Shown: positions 9,055 to 18,317 of the stretch, in pieces
Numbering within the stretch: position 1 is the stretch's first letter
Layout of the letters: the number at the start of each line of letters is the position of its first letter
Assembly (NCBI GenBank): GCA_027488395.1
Contig: JAIYBT010000006.1
Coordinates: forward strand, 98,600-162,599
DNA: 64,000 bases
From: Methylophilaceae bacterium
Lineage (GTDB): Bacteria; Pseudomonadota; Gammaproteobacteria; Burkholderiales; Methylophilaceae
Direction: 5' to 3'
The notes under the pieces: generated by a model
The model's input: only the letters and a program-made list of their open reading frames with translations
Database searches by the model: none
Told to the model about the DNA's origin: nothing
Position numbers and translations under genes: made by a program

Positions 9055-10593
9055 TCAGACCTTTTTAAAAATCACGGCAAACTTTTTACCTTTTGCATCT
9101 TTAAAGCGGTTGACCTCAATGTAGTTAGGCAGCTTTAACAGTATGGTTTGTAATGCGGGCAGTTCCTGTTGCGAGGGGGTCAGTACTAAATATTGAAATT
9201 GCTGAATCGTTTGGTCAGCAATGGCATCGACTAGCCGAGCTTGGTTGTCGGCCCAAGTACCTGTAAACGGTTGGCCAGCATAGTATTTTACTTTTGAATC
9301 ATCGTAAAAAACGTTGGATTGTGGCGCGGTCTGCTGCACCCAGGCCACGGCGTCTTGCAGATAGTTATAGCCGGCTTGTTTGGGTATTAGGTTTTTGATG
9401 CTACCCAACAGACAAATCACCACAATGCAAATCAAGATGGCGGTCGGCCAACGCTTGCGGGTTGGTGATGACGCTGCGGTGATCAGTCGTGCCAGAGATA
9501 GACTTGCAAACACCATCAATATCATGGCCAGCGGCATCAGATAGCGGCCAGACAGCACAAATACTTTCACAATAATCAATGCAGCATTAACGAGGGCAAT
9601 GCCTGCAGCGGCTTTTAATACTAAAGCAGCCGTTGGCTCCATGAAGCGCTTGTGCACGCGGAGGCCATACCATGCGAGTAGACTTGTGATCCAGCCCGTG
9701 GTGCTGATCGTTTTTATCACGATCACGTATAGAAATGTGAGTAATAACCCTGGGATGGCAAATTCATCTAGGTAGCTCCCTAACACTTCGCTTGCCATGC
9801 GTTGCGATTGTGTTGAAAACATTGCAACAAATTTAGCCAACAGATCAACGTTTAAAAATTCATCTAGTCTGCCCAGTGCTTTGCTGGTGACATGCGGTTG
9901 GGTGATCATGACGCCCGCAATCATGACGACTGCGATGAGGGTTAGGCTATTTGCGCTGAACCACTGCCTTAGGCGATAGCGCAGTTGGCGTTGTGGTTGG
10001 CAAAAACAAATCCATGGTAACAACGCTAGAAAAAATAGACCCTCTACCCGAAACAATGTGGCGATGATGATGTAAGTTTGCCAGAGGAGGGCGTGTTTTA
10101 GTTGTTGTGTTTGCAAAAAACGTATCATGGCCGCCACCGCTAATACAAAAAACGCCCAAAAGCCCTCGTCACGCATCAACATCTCAAGTACGCCACCAAT
10201 CATATATTGTGCGCTTAACCACAACAGCATGCCTGCTATCAAGGCGGCTTGTTTGCCGCCCGATAAGCGGATTAATTGCATAAACCCATGGCTGGCTAAC
10301 GCAAAAAACAGCATATTCAATACTTGTGCAGAGGTGAGTGTGTCTAGGGTGGTGATGGCATGTACGCCAAAAATACAGAGGGCATAAAAAGGCCAAGGAA
10401 ATACGGCAAAGCCGGCTTGCCACTCGCTACGACTAAAGAAATTGGCGGCTTCAAGGTAAAGCACGCTATCGTTATTGATCCAGCCATGTTGGATATATTG
10501 CACCTGGGCTGCAATTAAGATGGCGAGCACGACCGTAAGCACATGCCAAAATTCCAAGCTTTGTTGTAATAAGCGCGTTTTAATGCTTTGCAT
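9055..10593 (-). CDS. Polytopic membrane protein, probable GT-C glycosyltransferase
   Basis: This 512-residue protein has about ten hydrophobic helices. The first (about residues 15-35) is followed by a loop with the acidic stretch HGWINNDSVLYLE, and a shorter soluble region lies at the C-terminus. The layout resembles lipid-dependent GT-C enzymes (ArnT/PMT/GT39 or GT83), in which acidic residues in the first periplasmic loop are catalytic. Its start overlaps the waaF end by 14 bases, so it is translationally coupled to the heptose operon. That suggests it adds a sugar or sugar phosphate from an undecaprenyl carrier to lipid A or core in the periplasm. No close family is recognised, and another membrane role is possible. 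Confidence 0.6.
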   Translation of the reverse strand: MQSIKTRLLQQSLEFWHVLTVVLAILIAAQVQYIQHGWINNDSVLYLEAANFFSRSEWQAGFAVFPWPFYALCIFGVHAITTLDTLTSAQVLNMLFFALASHGFMQLIRLSGGKQAALIAGMLLWLSAQYMIGGVLEMLMRDEGFWAFFVLAVAAMIRFLQTQQLKHALLWQTYIIIATLFRVEGLFFLALLPWICFCQPQRQLRYRLRQWFSANSLTLIAVVMIAGVMITQPHVTSKALGRLDEFLNVDLLAKFVAMFSTQSQRMASEVLGSYLDEFAIPGLLLTFLYVIVIKTISTTGWITSLLAWYGLRVHKRFMEPTAALVLKAAAGIALVNAALIIVKVFVLSGRYLMPLAMILMVFASLSLARLITAASSPTRKRWPTAILICIVVICLLGSIKNLIPKQAGYNYLQDAVAWVQQTAPQSNVFYDDSKVKYYAGQPFTGTWADNQARLVDAIADQTIQQFQYLVLTPSQQELPALQTILLKLPNYIEVNRFKDAKGKKFAVIFKKV

Positions 10594-11599
10594 GTGTGAG
10601 CACCAGGTGCGATATCACGCGCTCGGGCGTGATGTGCTGTAGGCAATGTAAATGGTTGAGCGGGCAACTACGTTGAAAGCAGGGGCTGCAAGACAATCCT
10701 AAATATTCAATGACCGCTTGGGGTGACATGGGCGGCGTATGCTGCGGGTCGGAAGAGCCATAAATCGCAAGCAATGGTTTATTTAACGCGGCCGCAATAT
10801 GCATTAAACCAGAGTCATTGCTGACCACCTGATCACAAACTGCCATTAAGTCGATGACTTCGGTGAGGGTAGTCTTACCCGCTAAGTCAACACATTGGTG
10901 TTGGGTCATGGCTTGAATATGGGCAGTCACATCTTGATCTTTGGCAGAGCCAAATAGCCACACCTGCCAGCCTTGAGCGCGTGCATAGGTTGCCACCTCA
11001 GCGTAATGTTGTGCGGGCCAACGTTTTGCTTCACCGTATTCTGCGCCGGGACACAAGGCCAGCACAGCTTGCGGGTGGTGTGGGATGTTGAGACGTTGAT
11101 ACAGTGATGCTGCACGCTCAGGGTAAGAGACCAACGCTGGCTGTGGCATTGGGTCTGGCAGCGGTTGTGTCGCCGCGCGGCCTAAGGCTAAAAAACGCTG
11201 AACAGTTTGCTTGAGCAGGCTTTTGTCGAGTGTGCGCATATCATTGACTAACCCGTAGCGCATTTCACCTTTAAAGCCAGTACGTACTGGAATATTCGCG
11301 GCCCAAGGCACAATGGCTGATTTTAAATGATTGGTCAGTAAAATGGCTTGGTCATACTGCGTTGCGCTCAGTTGTCTTCCCAATTGCCAACGCGCACGTA
11401 ATGCCAGTTCCCCATGCTTAAATGGTAAGGCAATGGCAGTTCTGACCTCTGGCATGCGCGCTAACAGTGGCAGGGTCCACGGTGGAGCAGCGACGTCAAT
11501 TTGGCAATCCGCTTGATCGATTTTGAGCTGTTTGAACACACTTTGCGCCAACACCATGTCACCCACCCATGCGGGGCCAATCACCAAAATTTGTTTCAT
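10580..11599 (-). CDS. waaF: ADP-heptose:LPS heptosyltransferase II
   Basis: The 339-residue GT9 protein starts MKQILVIGPAWVGDMVLAQS and continues with APPWTLPLLARMPEV, RTGFKGEMRYGLVNDMR, LCPGAEYGEAKRWP and SNDSGLMHIAAAL. The N-terminal GPxWVGD and the GEMRYGLxND block are characteristic of WaaF rather than WaaC. It transfers the second L-glycero-D-manno-heptose to HepI in the LPS inner core. Its ATG overlaps the hldE stop in an ATGA, so translation is coupled to the enzyme that makes its donor ADP-heptose. Confidence 0.93.
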   Translation of the reverse strand: MKQILVIGPAWVGDMVLAQSVFKQLKIDQADCQIDVAAPPWTLPLLARMPEVRTAIALPFKHGELALRARWQLGRQLSATQYDQAILLTNHLKSAIVPWAANIPVRTGFKGEMRYGLVNDMRTLDKSLLKQTVQRFLALGRAATQPLPDPMPQPALVSYPERAASLYQRLNIPHHPQAVLALCPGAEYGEAKRWPAQHYAEVATYARAQGWQVWLFGSAKDQDVTAHIQAMTQHQCVDLAGKTTLTEVIDLMAVCDQVVSNDSGLMHIAAALNKPLLAIYGSSDPQHTPPMSPQAVIEYLGLSCSPCFQRSCPLNHLHCLQHITPERVISHLVLTHAKH

Positions 11600-13053
11600 G
11601 AGTGCATTTTTTTAATTAAGTTGGTGGTGCTGCGTCCTTCAACCAAGTCAATCAATGCAATTTCTCCCCCCCAAGCAAGCACTTCTTTGCCACCCACCAC
11701 TTGATCAGCTGTGTAGTCACTGCCTTTAGCAATGACGTGTGGTTGAATCGCTTGGATCAAGTTAAGCGGGGTATCCTCGTCAAATAAAATCACTGCATCG
11801 ACCGATGCCAGCGCGGCTAATACGCGGGCACGGTCAAGCTCGTTGACCACTGGCCTTGTTGGGCCTTTGAGTGCAGACACAGAGCGGTCAGTATTTAAGC
11901 CTAATACCAATTTATCACCACGCTTTTTTGCTGCTTCTAGATAGGTCACATGACCTGCATGTAATAAATCAAAGCAGCCATTGGTAAAGACTATTTTTTC
12001 ACCAAGCGCTTTCCAGCGGCTAACTTTTTGTTGCAATGCAATGAGATCACATACTTTATGCGCTTGCTCGCTACCTTGTGCTTGGCTGAGCGCTTCGATG
12101 AGTTCGCTGCGGCAGATCGGTACAGTACCCACTTTGCCAACCACCACACCTGCAGCCACGTTTGCCAGGGATAAGCTGTCAAGTGGACTCAGGCCATGCA
12201 TCAAGCCTGCGGCCAAGGTCGCAATCACTGTGTCACCAGCGCCCGAAACATCAAACACTTGCTTGGCAGTCGCACTTAAATGACTGATCTGATCGGCAAT
12301 CAGGGTAATGCCTTCCTCACCACGGGTTACCGCTAAAAAGTCAATGCCCAGCGATTGTTTGAGCAACGTGGCTTTTTCAATTAATGCGGGATCATGAAGC
12401 GCCGTTGCGCAGGCTTCTGCAGTTTCTTTTTTGTTGGGAGTCAGTGCAGTGGCACCACGGTATTTTTGATAGTCACGGCCTTTGGGATCCACCAAAACAG
12501 GAATATGCAGTGCACGACATGCGTTGATGACATATTGGCAAAGGGTTTCGTTAAGCAAGCCTTTTGCGTAATCCGACAAAATAACCAACTGCGGCTGCCT
12601 GGCTAAACAGGCATCAATATTGTGTAATAACGTGGTTTGTTCTTCATCAGTCAGCGCATGGGTTAACTCTTGATCTAGGCGCATCATTTGTTGATGGCCG
12701 CCTAAAATACGAGTTTTAGCAATCGTAGGTCTACTCGATGTGCGCGTCATGCGGTCGGTATCGATGCCTAAGGCTTGCATAGCATTCATCAGGCAGTCGG
12801 CTTCTGCATCGTGCCCCACCAAGCCTAACATGCTGGTCTGAATACCTAATTGTGCCAAATTGGCAGCAACATTCGCTGCACCACCTAGCCGTTGTTGTTC
12901 TTGGGTGATTAAGACAACTGGCACAGGTGCTTCTGGAGAGATGCGGTTCACTTCTCCCATCAAATAACGGTCTAACATTACATCGCCAATGACCACCGCA
13001 TGTTGTTGTTTGGCGCCAAACTGTTGCACCGTATTGCTAAAGATTGGATGCAT
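11596..13053 (-). CDS. hldE: Bifunctional heptose 7-phosphate kinase / heptose 1-phosphate adenylyltransferase
   Basis: The 485-residue protein fuses a ribokinase-like kinase (about residues 1-325) to a nucleotidyltransferase (about 345-485). The kinase part holds DVMLDRYLMGEVNRISPEAP, RLGGAANVAANLAQLG and the catalytic VSGAGDTVIA. The transferase part holds FTNGCFDLLHAGHVTYLE with its HxGH motif, and KGSDYTADQVVG. It makes heptose 1,7-bisphosphate and later ADP-D-glycero-beta-D-manno-heptose. Both active sites look intact and the length is close to E. coli HldE (477). It starts 6 bases after gmhA. Confidence 0.96.
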   Translation of the reverse strand: MHPIFSNTVQQFGAKQQHAVVIGDVMLDRYLMGEVNRISPEAPVPVVLITQEQQRLGGAANVAANLAQLGIQTSMLGLVGHDAEADCLMNAMQALGIDTDRMTRTSSRPTIAKTRILGGHQQMMRLDQELTHALTDEEQTTLLHNIDACLARQPQLVILSDYAKGLLNETLCQYVINACRALHIPVLVDPKGRDYQKYRGATALTPNKKETAEACATALHDPALIEKATLLKQSLGIDFLAVTRGEEGITLIADQISHLSATAKQVFDVSGAGDTVIATLAAGLMHGLSPLDSLSLANVAAGVVVGKVGTVPICRSELIEALSQAQGSEQAHKVCDLIALQQKVSRWKALGEKIVFTNGCFDLLHAGHVTYLEAAKKRGDKLVLGLNTDRSVSALKGPTRPVVNELDRARVLAALASVDAVILFDEDTPLNLIQAIQPHVIAKGSDYTADQVVGGKEVLAWGGEIALIDLVEGRSTTNLIKKMHS

Positions 13054-13059
13054 GCTGGC

Positions 13060-13620
13060 TTACGATTCTAAAATTTCACACAGGCAGTGCCCAATAAAGA
13101 TGTGCGCTTCTTGTATGCGTGCAGTCACGGCTGAGGGCACCACAATATTGTATTGACACAATTGATTGAGTTTTCCACCCGTTCCACCTGTCATGCCGAC
13201 GGTTGTTGCACCCATTGCATTTGCGGCTTCTATCGCACGTACCACGTTTGCGCTGTTGCCGCTGGTGGTGAGACCGATCAACAGGTCTTCTGGGCGACAC
13301 AGTGCCTCAATCTGGCGGGCAAAGATATAGTCGTAGCCATAATCGTTACCAACCGAGGTCAAAATAGAGGTATCTGTGGTGAGTGCGATGGCGGGTAAGC
13401 CTTTACGCTCTTTTTTAAAGCGACCGACAATTTCAGCAGCGATATGTTGGCTATCTGCCGCACTGCCACCATTCCCGCATAATAAAATTTTACCGCCTTG
13501 CGCAATACATGTTCGGATAGCAAGTCCGACATCATTGATGGTAGGAAAAATGCTTTCTAACGCTTGAAACATGGCGATATGTGCCGCGTGCTCGCCTTTT
13601 AGGTAATCAATATAAGCCAT
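13060..13620 (-). CDS. gmhA: Sedoheptulose 7-phosphate isomerase
   Basis: This 186-residue SIS-domain protein has [21 protein letters not shown] near residue 45, [29 protein letters not shown], and [13 protein letters not shown] at the C-terminal end with the catalytic histidine. GmhA turns sedoheptulose 7-phosphate into D-glycero-D-manno-heptose 7-phosphate, the first step to ADP-heptose. Its ATG shares one base with the hldD stop (TGATG), which implies coupled translation. DiaA is a related SIS protein, but operon context and motifs favour GmhA. Confidence 0.92.
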   Translation of the reverse strand: MAYIDYLKGEHAAHIAMFQALESIFPTINDVGLAIRTCIAQGGKILLCGNGGSAADSQHIAAEIVGRFKKERKGLPAIALTTDTSILTSVGNDYGYDYIFARQIEALCRPEDLLIGLTTSGNSANVVRAIEAANAMGATTVGMTGGTGGKLNQLCQYNIVVPSAVTARIQEAHIFIGHCLCEILES

Positions 13621-14609
13621 CAGCAGTAAGGATCCTCTTGCATCAGATAGTGTTGTACGTAGTCTCTAATACCCTCTTCTAGAGAGCTGAACGGGGCTTT
13701 AAAGCCCGCGTCGCGTAATTTTTGCACGGTTGCTTGGGTAAAGTATTGATATTTCCCTTGCAAATCAAGCGGCATATCAATGTAGGTGATGTTTGTTTCT
13801 AGACCCATATTGGTCATCACCTGCGTGGCTAAATCTTTAAAGCTACGGGCCTCACCGGTGCCGATATTGTAGATGCCATTGGTAGCAGGTTTTTTACTGA
13901 ATGCGGACTCTAAAAAAAACGCCATCACGCTAGCGACATCTTTTACGTAGACAAAATCACGCAATTGCATGCCGTCTTCAACCCCAGCTTTGGTGCCTTT
14001 GAACAAGCGCATGGTGCCAGTTTCTTTAACTTGGTTAAAGGTATGCCATGCAACACTGGCCATGCGCTCTTTGTGGTATTCGTTGGGGCCGTACACATTA
14101 AAAAACTTGAAGCCTGCCCAGGCCGGGGGCGTTGGCTGTTTCTGTTTGACTTGGTCTAACACCCATTGATCAAAAAAGTGTTTTGAATAGCCATAGCCAT
14201 TGAGCGGTCGAAGTTGGGCGATACTTGTGTCGTCATACCCACGTTCGCCTGCGCCGTAAGTGGCAGCGGAACTGGCGTAAAAAAAGGGTACTTCATATTC
14301 AGCGCACCACGACCATAAATCTTGTGAATAATGAATATTGTCTGCAACGAGTTTGTTGAAATCCCGTTCGGTGGTGGCACTGATTGCACCCATGTGAATG
14401 ACGGCAGTGATGTCGTCATTTTCCTCAAGAAAGTCAAACAGCTGATCTTTATCGAGGTATTCGGCATAGTGTCTGTGCACTAAGTTTTGCCACTGAGCTT
14501 CATGTGTGATGCGATCAACAATCACTAAATCTTGTCGACCAAGTTTGGTATTCAGATGCCAAGCCATGATAGAACCTATCATGCCTGCGCCGCCAGTAAT
14601 TACGATCAT
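13620..14609 (-). CDS. hldD: ADP-L-glycero-D-manno-heptose 6-epimerase
   Basis: This short-chain dehydrogenase-like epimerase converts ADP-D-glycero-manno-heptose to the L-glycero form that WaaC and WaaF use. It begins [20 protein letters not shown] (NAD(P)-binding Rossmann motif), then has [12 protein letters not shown], the catalytic lysine in [11 protein letters not shown] and [18 protein letters not shown] chose the ATG at 14609 (329 residues) because family members start at this methionine. An in-frame TTG at 14630 with an AGGT about 7 bases upstream would add seven residues and cannot be excluded. It is the first gene of the heptose operon. Confidence 0.94.
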   Translation of the reverse strand: MIVITGGAGMIGSIMAWHLNTKLGRQDLVIVDRITHEAQWQNLVHRHYAEYLDKDQLFDFLEENDDITAVIHMGAISATTERDFNKLVADNIHYSQDLWSWCAEYEVPFFYASSAATYGAGERGYDDTSIAQLRPLNGYGYSKHFFDQWVLDQVKQKQPTPPAWAGFKFFNVYGPNEYHKERMASVAWHTFNQVKETGTMRLFKGTKAGVEDGMQLRDFVYVKDVASVMAFFLESAFSKKPATNGIYNIGTGEARSFKDLATQVMTNMGLETNITYIDMPLDLQGKYQYFTQATVQKLRDAGFKAPFSSLEEGIRDYVQHYLMQEDPYC

Positions 14610-14697
14610 AATGTTGCGCGCGTTGGGCAACTGACCTGATTTCGGTGAGTTGCCTCGCAGTCCTTAATCAATGAGGATGAGCGCGCATTATAAACGC

Positions 14698-15804
14698 TTA
14701 TTGCGCTGCTCCCAACGCTTTCGCATGCGCGGCGCTTGCAGCCGCTTGCACTTGCGCAGTATGCGCATCCCAATCTTGACTTAACCAACCTTGGCAATGT
14801 TCTAAGGCAATGGCGGTCATTGCACTAATCCATTGCGGGTGATCGTTGAGTGCTGGAATGTAGTGATAATCACCGCCACCAGCTTCTTGAAATAAATGTT
14901 TACCTTCCATGGCAATTTCTTCCAAGGTTTCAAGGCAGTCACTACTAAACCCAGGACAAAATACATCAATCCGTGAAAGTTTTTGCGCGCCTAATTCAGC
15001 TAAGGTTTCAGCTAAGTACGGTTTTAACCATTCTTGCCGACCAAAGCGTGATTGGAAGGCAACCACATACTGCTGTTTCTCTAAGCCTAAGGCCTCTGCT
15101 AACAATCGGCCTGTCTTGTGACATTCACAATGGTAATTGTCACCTTTCATCAGGTGAAATTTAGGCACACCGTGAAAGCTCATCACAAGTTTTTCGGGCT
15201 GCCCATGTGTGTCCCAATGGGCGCGAACTTGCGCCGCCAAGGCTTGAATGTATAAGGGGTGGTCGTGGTAATGTTTGATTGTGCGTACTGCAGGTACATT
15301 ACGCGTTTTTAATAACACCCGCCAAACGGCATCAAATACGGCTGCAGTGCTACTGGCGGCATACTGAGGAAACAAAGGAAACACCAAAATACGATCACAT
15401 TGTTGCGCCTTAAGCGAAGCGATCGCACTTTTCATACTCGGATTGCCATAGCTCATGCCCAGTTCCACGGCAAAAGGGCTTGCGACTTGCTTGGCTAAAT
15501 GGTCCTCGAACAATTGTTTTTGTGCTTTGGCGTACACCATCAGCGGTGAGCCCGCATCTGTCCAAACGCTGGCATATTTCTCGGCCGATTTGCGTGGTCG
15601 GATGACTAAAATAATAAAGTGCAAAATCCAGCACCAGATAAAGCGTGGTATTTCAACCACGCGTCTATCCATCAAGAACTGCTGCAAATAGGGCCTGAGC
15701 GCTTTTGCAGTGGGGGCGTCTGGGGTGCCTAAATTTGCTAGTAAAACGCCGACTTTTGCTTGTGTGCCATGCGTGTAGGGGGGTTCTGAGTTGTAGTATG
15801 CCAT
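14698..15804 (-). CDS. hemH: Ferrochelatase
   Basis: The 368-residue protein inserts Fe2+ into protoporphyrin IX, the last step of protoheme synthesis. Family motifs are KVGVLLANLGTPDAP, PLMVYAKAQ, SYGNPSM, FPLFPQYAASSTAAVFD, the active-site histidine in MSFHGVPKFH and the glutamate in SSDCLETLEEIAMEG. A hydrophobic segment FIWCWILHFIILVI near residue 55 is common in proteobacterial members and may aid membrane contact. The four extra Cys near CHCECHKTG resemble those of other bacterial members, but an iron-sulfur cluster is only a guess. It lies upstream of hldD on the same strand with an 88-base gap. Confidence 0.95.
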   Translation of the reverse strand: MAYYNSEPPYTHGTQAKVGVLLANLGTPDAPTAKALRPYLQQFLMDRRVVEIPRFIWCWILHFIILVIRPRKSAEKYASVWTDAGSPLMVYAKAQKQLFEDHLAKQVASPFAVELGMSYGNPSMKSAIASLKAQQCDRILVFPLFPQYAASSTAAVFDAVWRVLLKTRNVPAVRTIKHYHDHPLYIQALAAQVRAHWDTHGQPEKLVMSFHGVPKFHLMKGDNYHCECHKTGRLLAEALGLEKQQYVVAFQSRFGRQEWLKPYLAETLAELGAQKLSRIDVFCPGFSSDCLETLEEIAMEGKHLFQEAGGGDYHYIPALNDHPQWISAMTAIALEHCQGWLSQDWDAHTAQVQAAASAAHAKALGAAQ

Positions 15805-15903
15805 CGCGCTATTCTAATGTGAAAACAAGCGCTCTGACGTCAAAACCAAAAAAAAGTGCTGTAAAGTTCGATCGCTATACTCAGTTGATCGAACGATGCG
15901 TGC

Positions 15904-16125
15904 TTATTTTTTATGAATTTGATTGCCGATAACGCCGCCGATCGCTGCACCGCCCACCGTACCCACCGAACTGCCACCTGTCAGCACCGCCCCTGTGACT
16001 GCACCGATGCCTGCACCAATTGCGGTACTTTTACCACGGGTGCTCATGCTGCCACAGGCCGAGGATGATAATGCTAATAACAAAATAACAGCGTATGTCA
16101 GTGCTGGATGGCGGTTCGTATGCAT
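15904..16125 (-). CDS. Small glycine-zipper lipoprotein (OsmB-like)
   Basis: The protein is 73 residues from the ATG at 16125, chosen because AAAGGG lies about 9 bases upstream; a TTG six codons further up has no such site. It has a signal sequence, a probable lipobox ending SSACG (serine at -3 is less common than leucine), then a glycine-zipper segment with small residues every third or fourth position (GAGIGAVTGAVL, GGAAIGGVIGNQI). Small lipoproteins of this type sit in the envelope and are often stress induced. No function can be assigned. It is transcribed in the same direction as hrcA upstream, 172 bases apart. Confidence 0.72.
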   Translation of the reverse strand: MHTNRHPALTYAVILLLALSSSACGSMSTRGKSTAIGAGIGAVTGAVLTGGSSVGTVGGAAIGGVIGNQIHKK

Positions 16126-16297
16126 TTTTAAAACCCTTTGCAAATGAAATATTAATTAATGACGTAAATCATGCCTGCTTTAAAGTGAGCATGCATGTCG
16201 CGAATGGCTGATTTGATTGTAAGAAGCCGCTGACAGTCAGCAGGTGCAAGCACCTTTATTATGTGCGTAAACATTTATATACGAACACGAGCATCGC

Positions 16298-17314
16298 TTA
16301 ATTGCCTGAAAGCGCATTCGAAAGTAGTTTTGCCGTCACATCGACAATCGGAATAATGCGTTCGTAGGCCATGCGGGTAGGGCCAATGACGCCTAAGGTG
16401 CCCACCACTTGCGCGTCGACTGAATAAGGCGCGGTCACCATGCTACATTCGTCTAACGGTAAATAGCCGCTCTCTCCGCCAATAAAAATTTGCACACCTT
16501 GCGCATGCTGGCTTTGGTCAAGCAGTTGCATCAGTGCCGTACGGTGTTCAAAAATTTCAAATAATTTTCGCAGACTTGTGACATTGGTGGATAACTCATC
16601 GACTTGCAGTAAATTGCGTTCGCCAGCAATCACCATTGCATCTTTATCCGATGGTTCTTGCTGCGATGAGGCCTCCAATGCAGCAGTCATTAAACGATTG
16701 ATATCGGTTTGCATCTGTTGCAACTCAACGCGCAAGCGTTGTTGAACTTCATCTAGGCTTAAACCGCTGCAATGTGCATTGACGTAATTAGTGGCCTGCG
16801 TCAGTTCACTGGGGCTCATGGCTTTATCAGTCAGTACGATGCGATTTTGCACTTGACCATCTTCGGTGACCAAAATGACTAGAATTTTTTTCTCGCCTAG
16901 TTGCAAAAACTCCAAATGTTTAAGCGTAGGGCGCGTACGTTTTGGCACCATGACGATGCCGGCAAACTGCGTGAGTTGCGACAACATGTCGGCAGCGTTG
17001 TTGATCAGCGCTTGTGGATCGGGTGAGCGTAAGCCCAGTTTGAGCTGATCGACAGCGCTATGATCGATGGGTCTGACGGTGAGTAATGAATCCACAAACA
17101 AACGATAGCCTTTTTGCGTGGGGATGCGGCCTGCAGAAGTGTGCGGGCTCGCAATAAAGCCTAACTGCTCAAGGTCACTCATGACATTGCGAATGGTGGC
17201 TGAACTGACATCGAGCCCCGAGTGTTGCAATAAGGTGCGTGAGCCAATCGGTTGGCCTTCACTGATGTAATGTTCAACCAATGTTTTTAGTAAAATTTGT
17301 GCGCGTTTGTCCAA
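16298..17314 (-). CDS. hrcA: Heat-inducible transcription repressor HrcA
   Basis: HrcA represses groE and dnaK operons by binding CIRCE elements and is activated by GroEL. The 338-residue protein starts LDKRAQILLKTLVEHYI, has the winged helix GSRTLLQHSG...SSATIRNVMSDLEQLG (residues 20-60), HTSAGRIPTQKGYRLFVD, and the C-terminal GPTRMAYERIIPIVD. The start codon is TTG, supported by AGGG about 8 bases upstream and by the usual family N-terminus. I found no CIRCE repeat (TTAGCACTC-N9-GAGTGCTAA) between hrcA and nadK, so no autoregulation can be read here. It is divergent from nadK, a common order in betaproteobacteria. Confidence 0.95.
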   Translation of the reverse strand: MDKRAQILLKTLVEHYISEGQPIGSRTLLQHSGLDVSSATIRNVMSDLEQLGFIASPHTSAGRIPTQKGYRLFVDSLLTVRPIDHSAVDQLKLGLRSPDPQALINNAADMLSQLTQFAGIVMVPKRTRPTLKHLEFLQLGEKKILVILVTEDGQVQNRIVLTDKAMSPSELTQATNYVNAHCSGLSLDEVQQRLRVELQQMQTDINRLMTAALEASSQQEPSDKDAMVIAGERNLLQVDELSTNVTSLRKLFEIFEHRTALMQLLDQSQHAQGVQIFIGGESGYLPLDECSMVTAPYSVDAQVVGTLGVIGPTRMAYERIIPIVDVTAKLLSNALSGN

Positions 17315-17419
17315 ACTGTTTTGCCCTTGTAATCACAACTTAAAATTTTGCCTGATTTGGTCATGTCGGGATAGCCGTTTAAGCTTCTCACACCAGGGGT
17401 TATATGCTTTAATGCGCGC

Positions 17420-18289
17420 ATGCTTTCTCGTTTTAGTTCGGTTGCCATCGTTGGCAAATATATGGATGAATCTGCTTTGCAGCGCATGCAAACCGATCTG
17501 ACGCGACTTGCTCACCATTTGTTGCAATCTGGCGTGCACGTATGCATCGAACAACACACCGCGCAATACGTGGGCTTTGAAGGCTTTCATGTTGCCAGCC
17601 TCAACAGTATAGGGGAAAAAGCGGACTTGGTAATTGTGATGGGCGGCGATGGCACCATGCTTAGCGTCGGGCGCGTATTGAGAAACACTCGCGTACCATT
17701 GATCGGGATCAATCTAGGTCGCTTGGGGTTTTTAACCGATTTGCAAACCAATACCATGCTGGTTGAAATTGATAAGATTTTAGCGGGTGATTATCAAATT
17801 GAAACGCGCATGTTGTTGCAAACTGAGGTAACGCGTCAATCGAACACATTGGTGGATACGGTAGCACTCAATGATGTTGTGATTAAAAGTGCTTTCAGAT
17901 TGATTGAATTAGAAGTGCATGTCAACGGTCAATTTGTGTCTAGGCAACGCGCAGACGGCTTAATTTTAGCCACGCCAACGGGCACTACCGCCTACGCTTT
18001 ATCGACAGGCGGGCCGATCATGCACCCAGATTTAGAGGCGATTTCAATTGTGCCCATCAGTCCACATACCTTGAGTTATCGGCCGATAACGGTCCCTGCG
18101 GAAAGCATCATTGAAGTGGTCGTGGTGCAGGCAGATGATGCCCAACTTAATTTTGATGGACAAGGCCAATATGCGCTTGCGGTGGGCGATCACATCCGCA
18201 TTGCCAAAGCACATCAAGAAATACAATTGTTACATCCCAAAGATTATTGTTATTTTGATATGTTACGTAATAAGCTCAACTGGGGTTGA
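17420..18289 (+). CDS. nadK: NAD kinase
   Basis: The 289-residue protein phosphorylates NAD to NADP with ATP or polyphosphate. It contains the GGDGT motif (VIVMGGDGTMLSVGR near residue 75), GINLGRLGFLTD, the NAD-site ALNDVVI, ADGLILATPTGTTAYALSTGGPI, and PISPHTLSYRPI. Length matches family members (about 290). The start is the first Met before SRFSSVAIVGK; no strong Shine-Dalgarno is seen. It is followed by recN after 28 bases, the common nadK-recN pair. Confidence 0.96.
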   Translation: MLSRFSSVAIVGKYMDESALQRMQTDLTRLAHHLLQSGVHVCIEQHTAQYVGFEGFHVASLNSIGEKADLVIVMGGDGTMLSVGRVLRNTRVPLIGINLGRLGFLTDLQTNTMLVEIDKILAGDYQIETRMLLQTEVTRQSNTLVDTVALNDVVIKSAFRLIELEVHVNGQFVSRQRADGLILATPTGTTAYALSTGGPIMHPDLEAISIVPISPHTLSYRPITVPAESIIEVVVVQADDAQLNFDGQGQYALAVGDHIRIAKAHQEIQLLHPKDYCYFDMLRNKLNWG

Positions 18290-18317
18290 GTCTATGTTAA
18301 AGCGCTGAATCCATTCC

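Noticed and set aside
16215..16260. Two adjacent palindromes (GCTGAC-A-GTCAGC and AGGTGC-AA-GCACCT) after hrcA
   Set aside because: They could fold, but there is no T run in the hrcA direction; too little to call a terminator or binding site.
17315..17419. CIRCE element between hrcA and nadK
   Set aside because: Searched by eye for TTAGCACTC-N9-GAGTGCTAA; no matching inverted repeat found.
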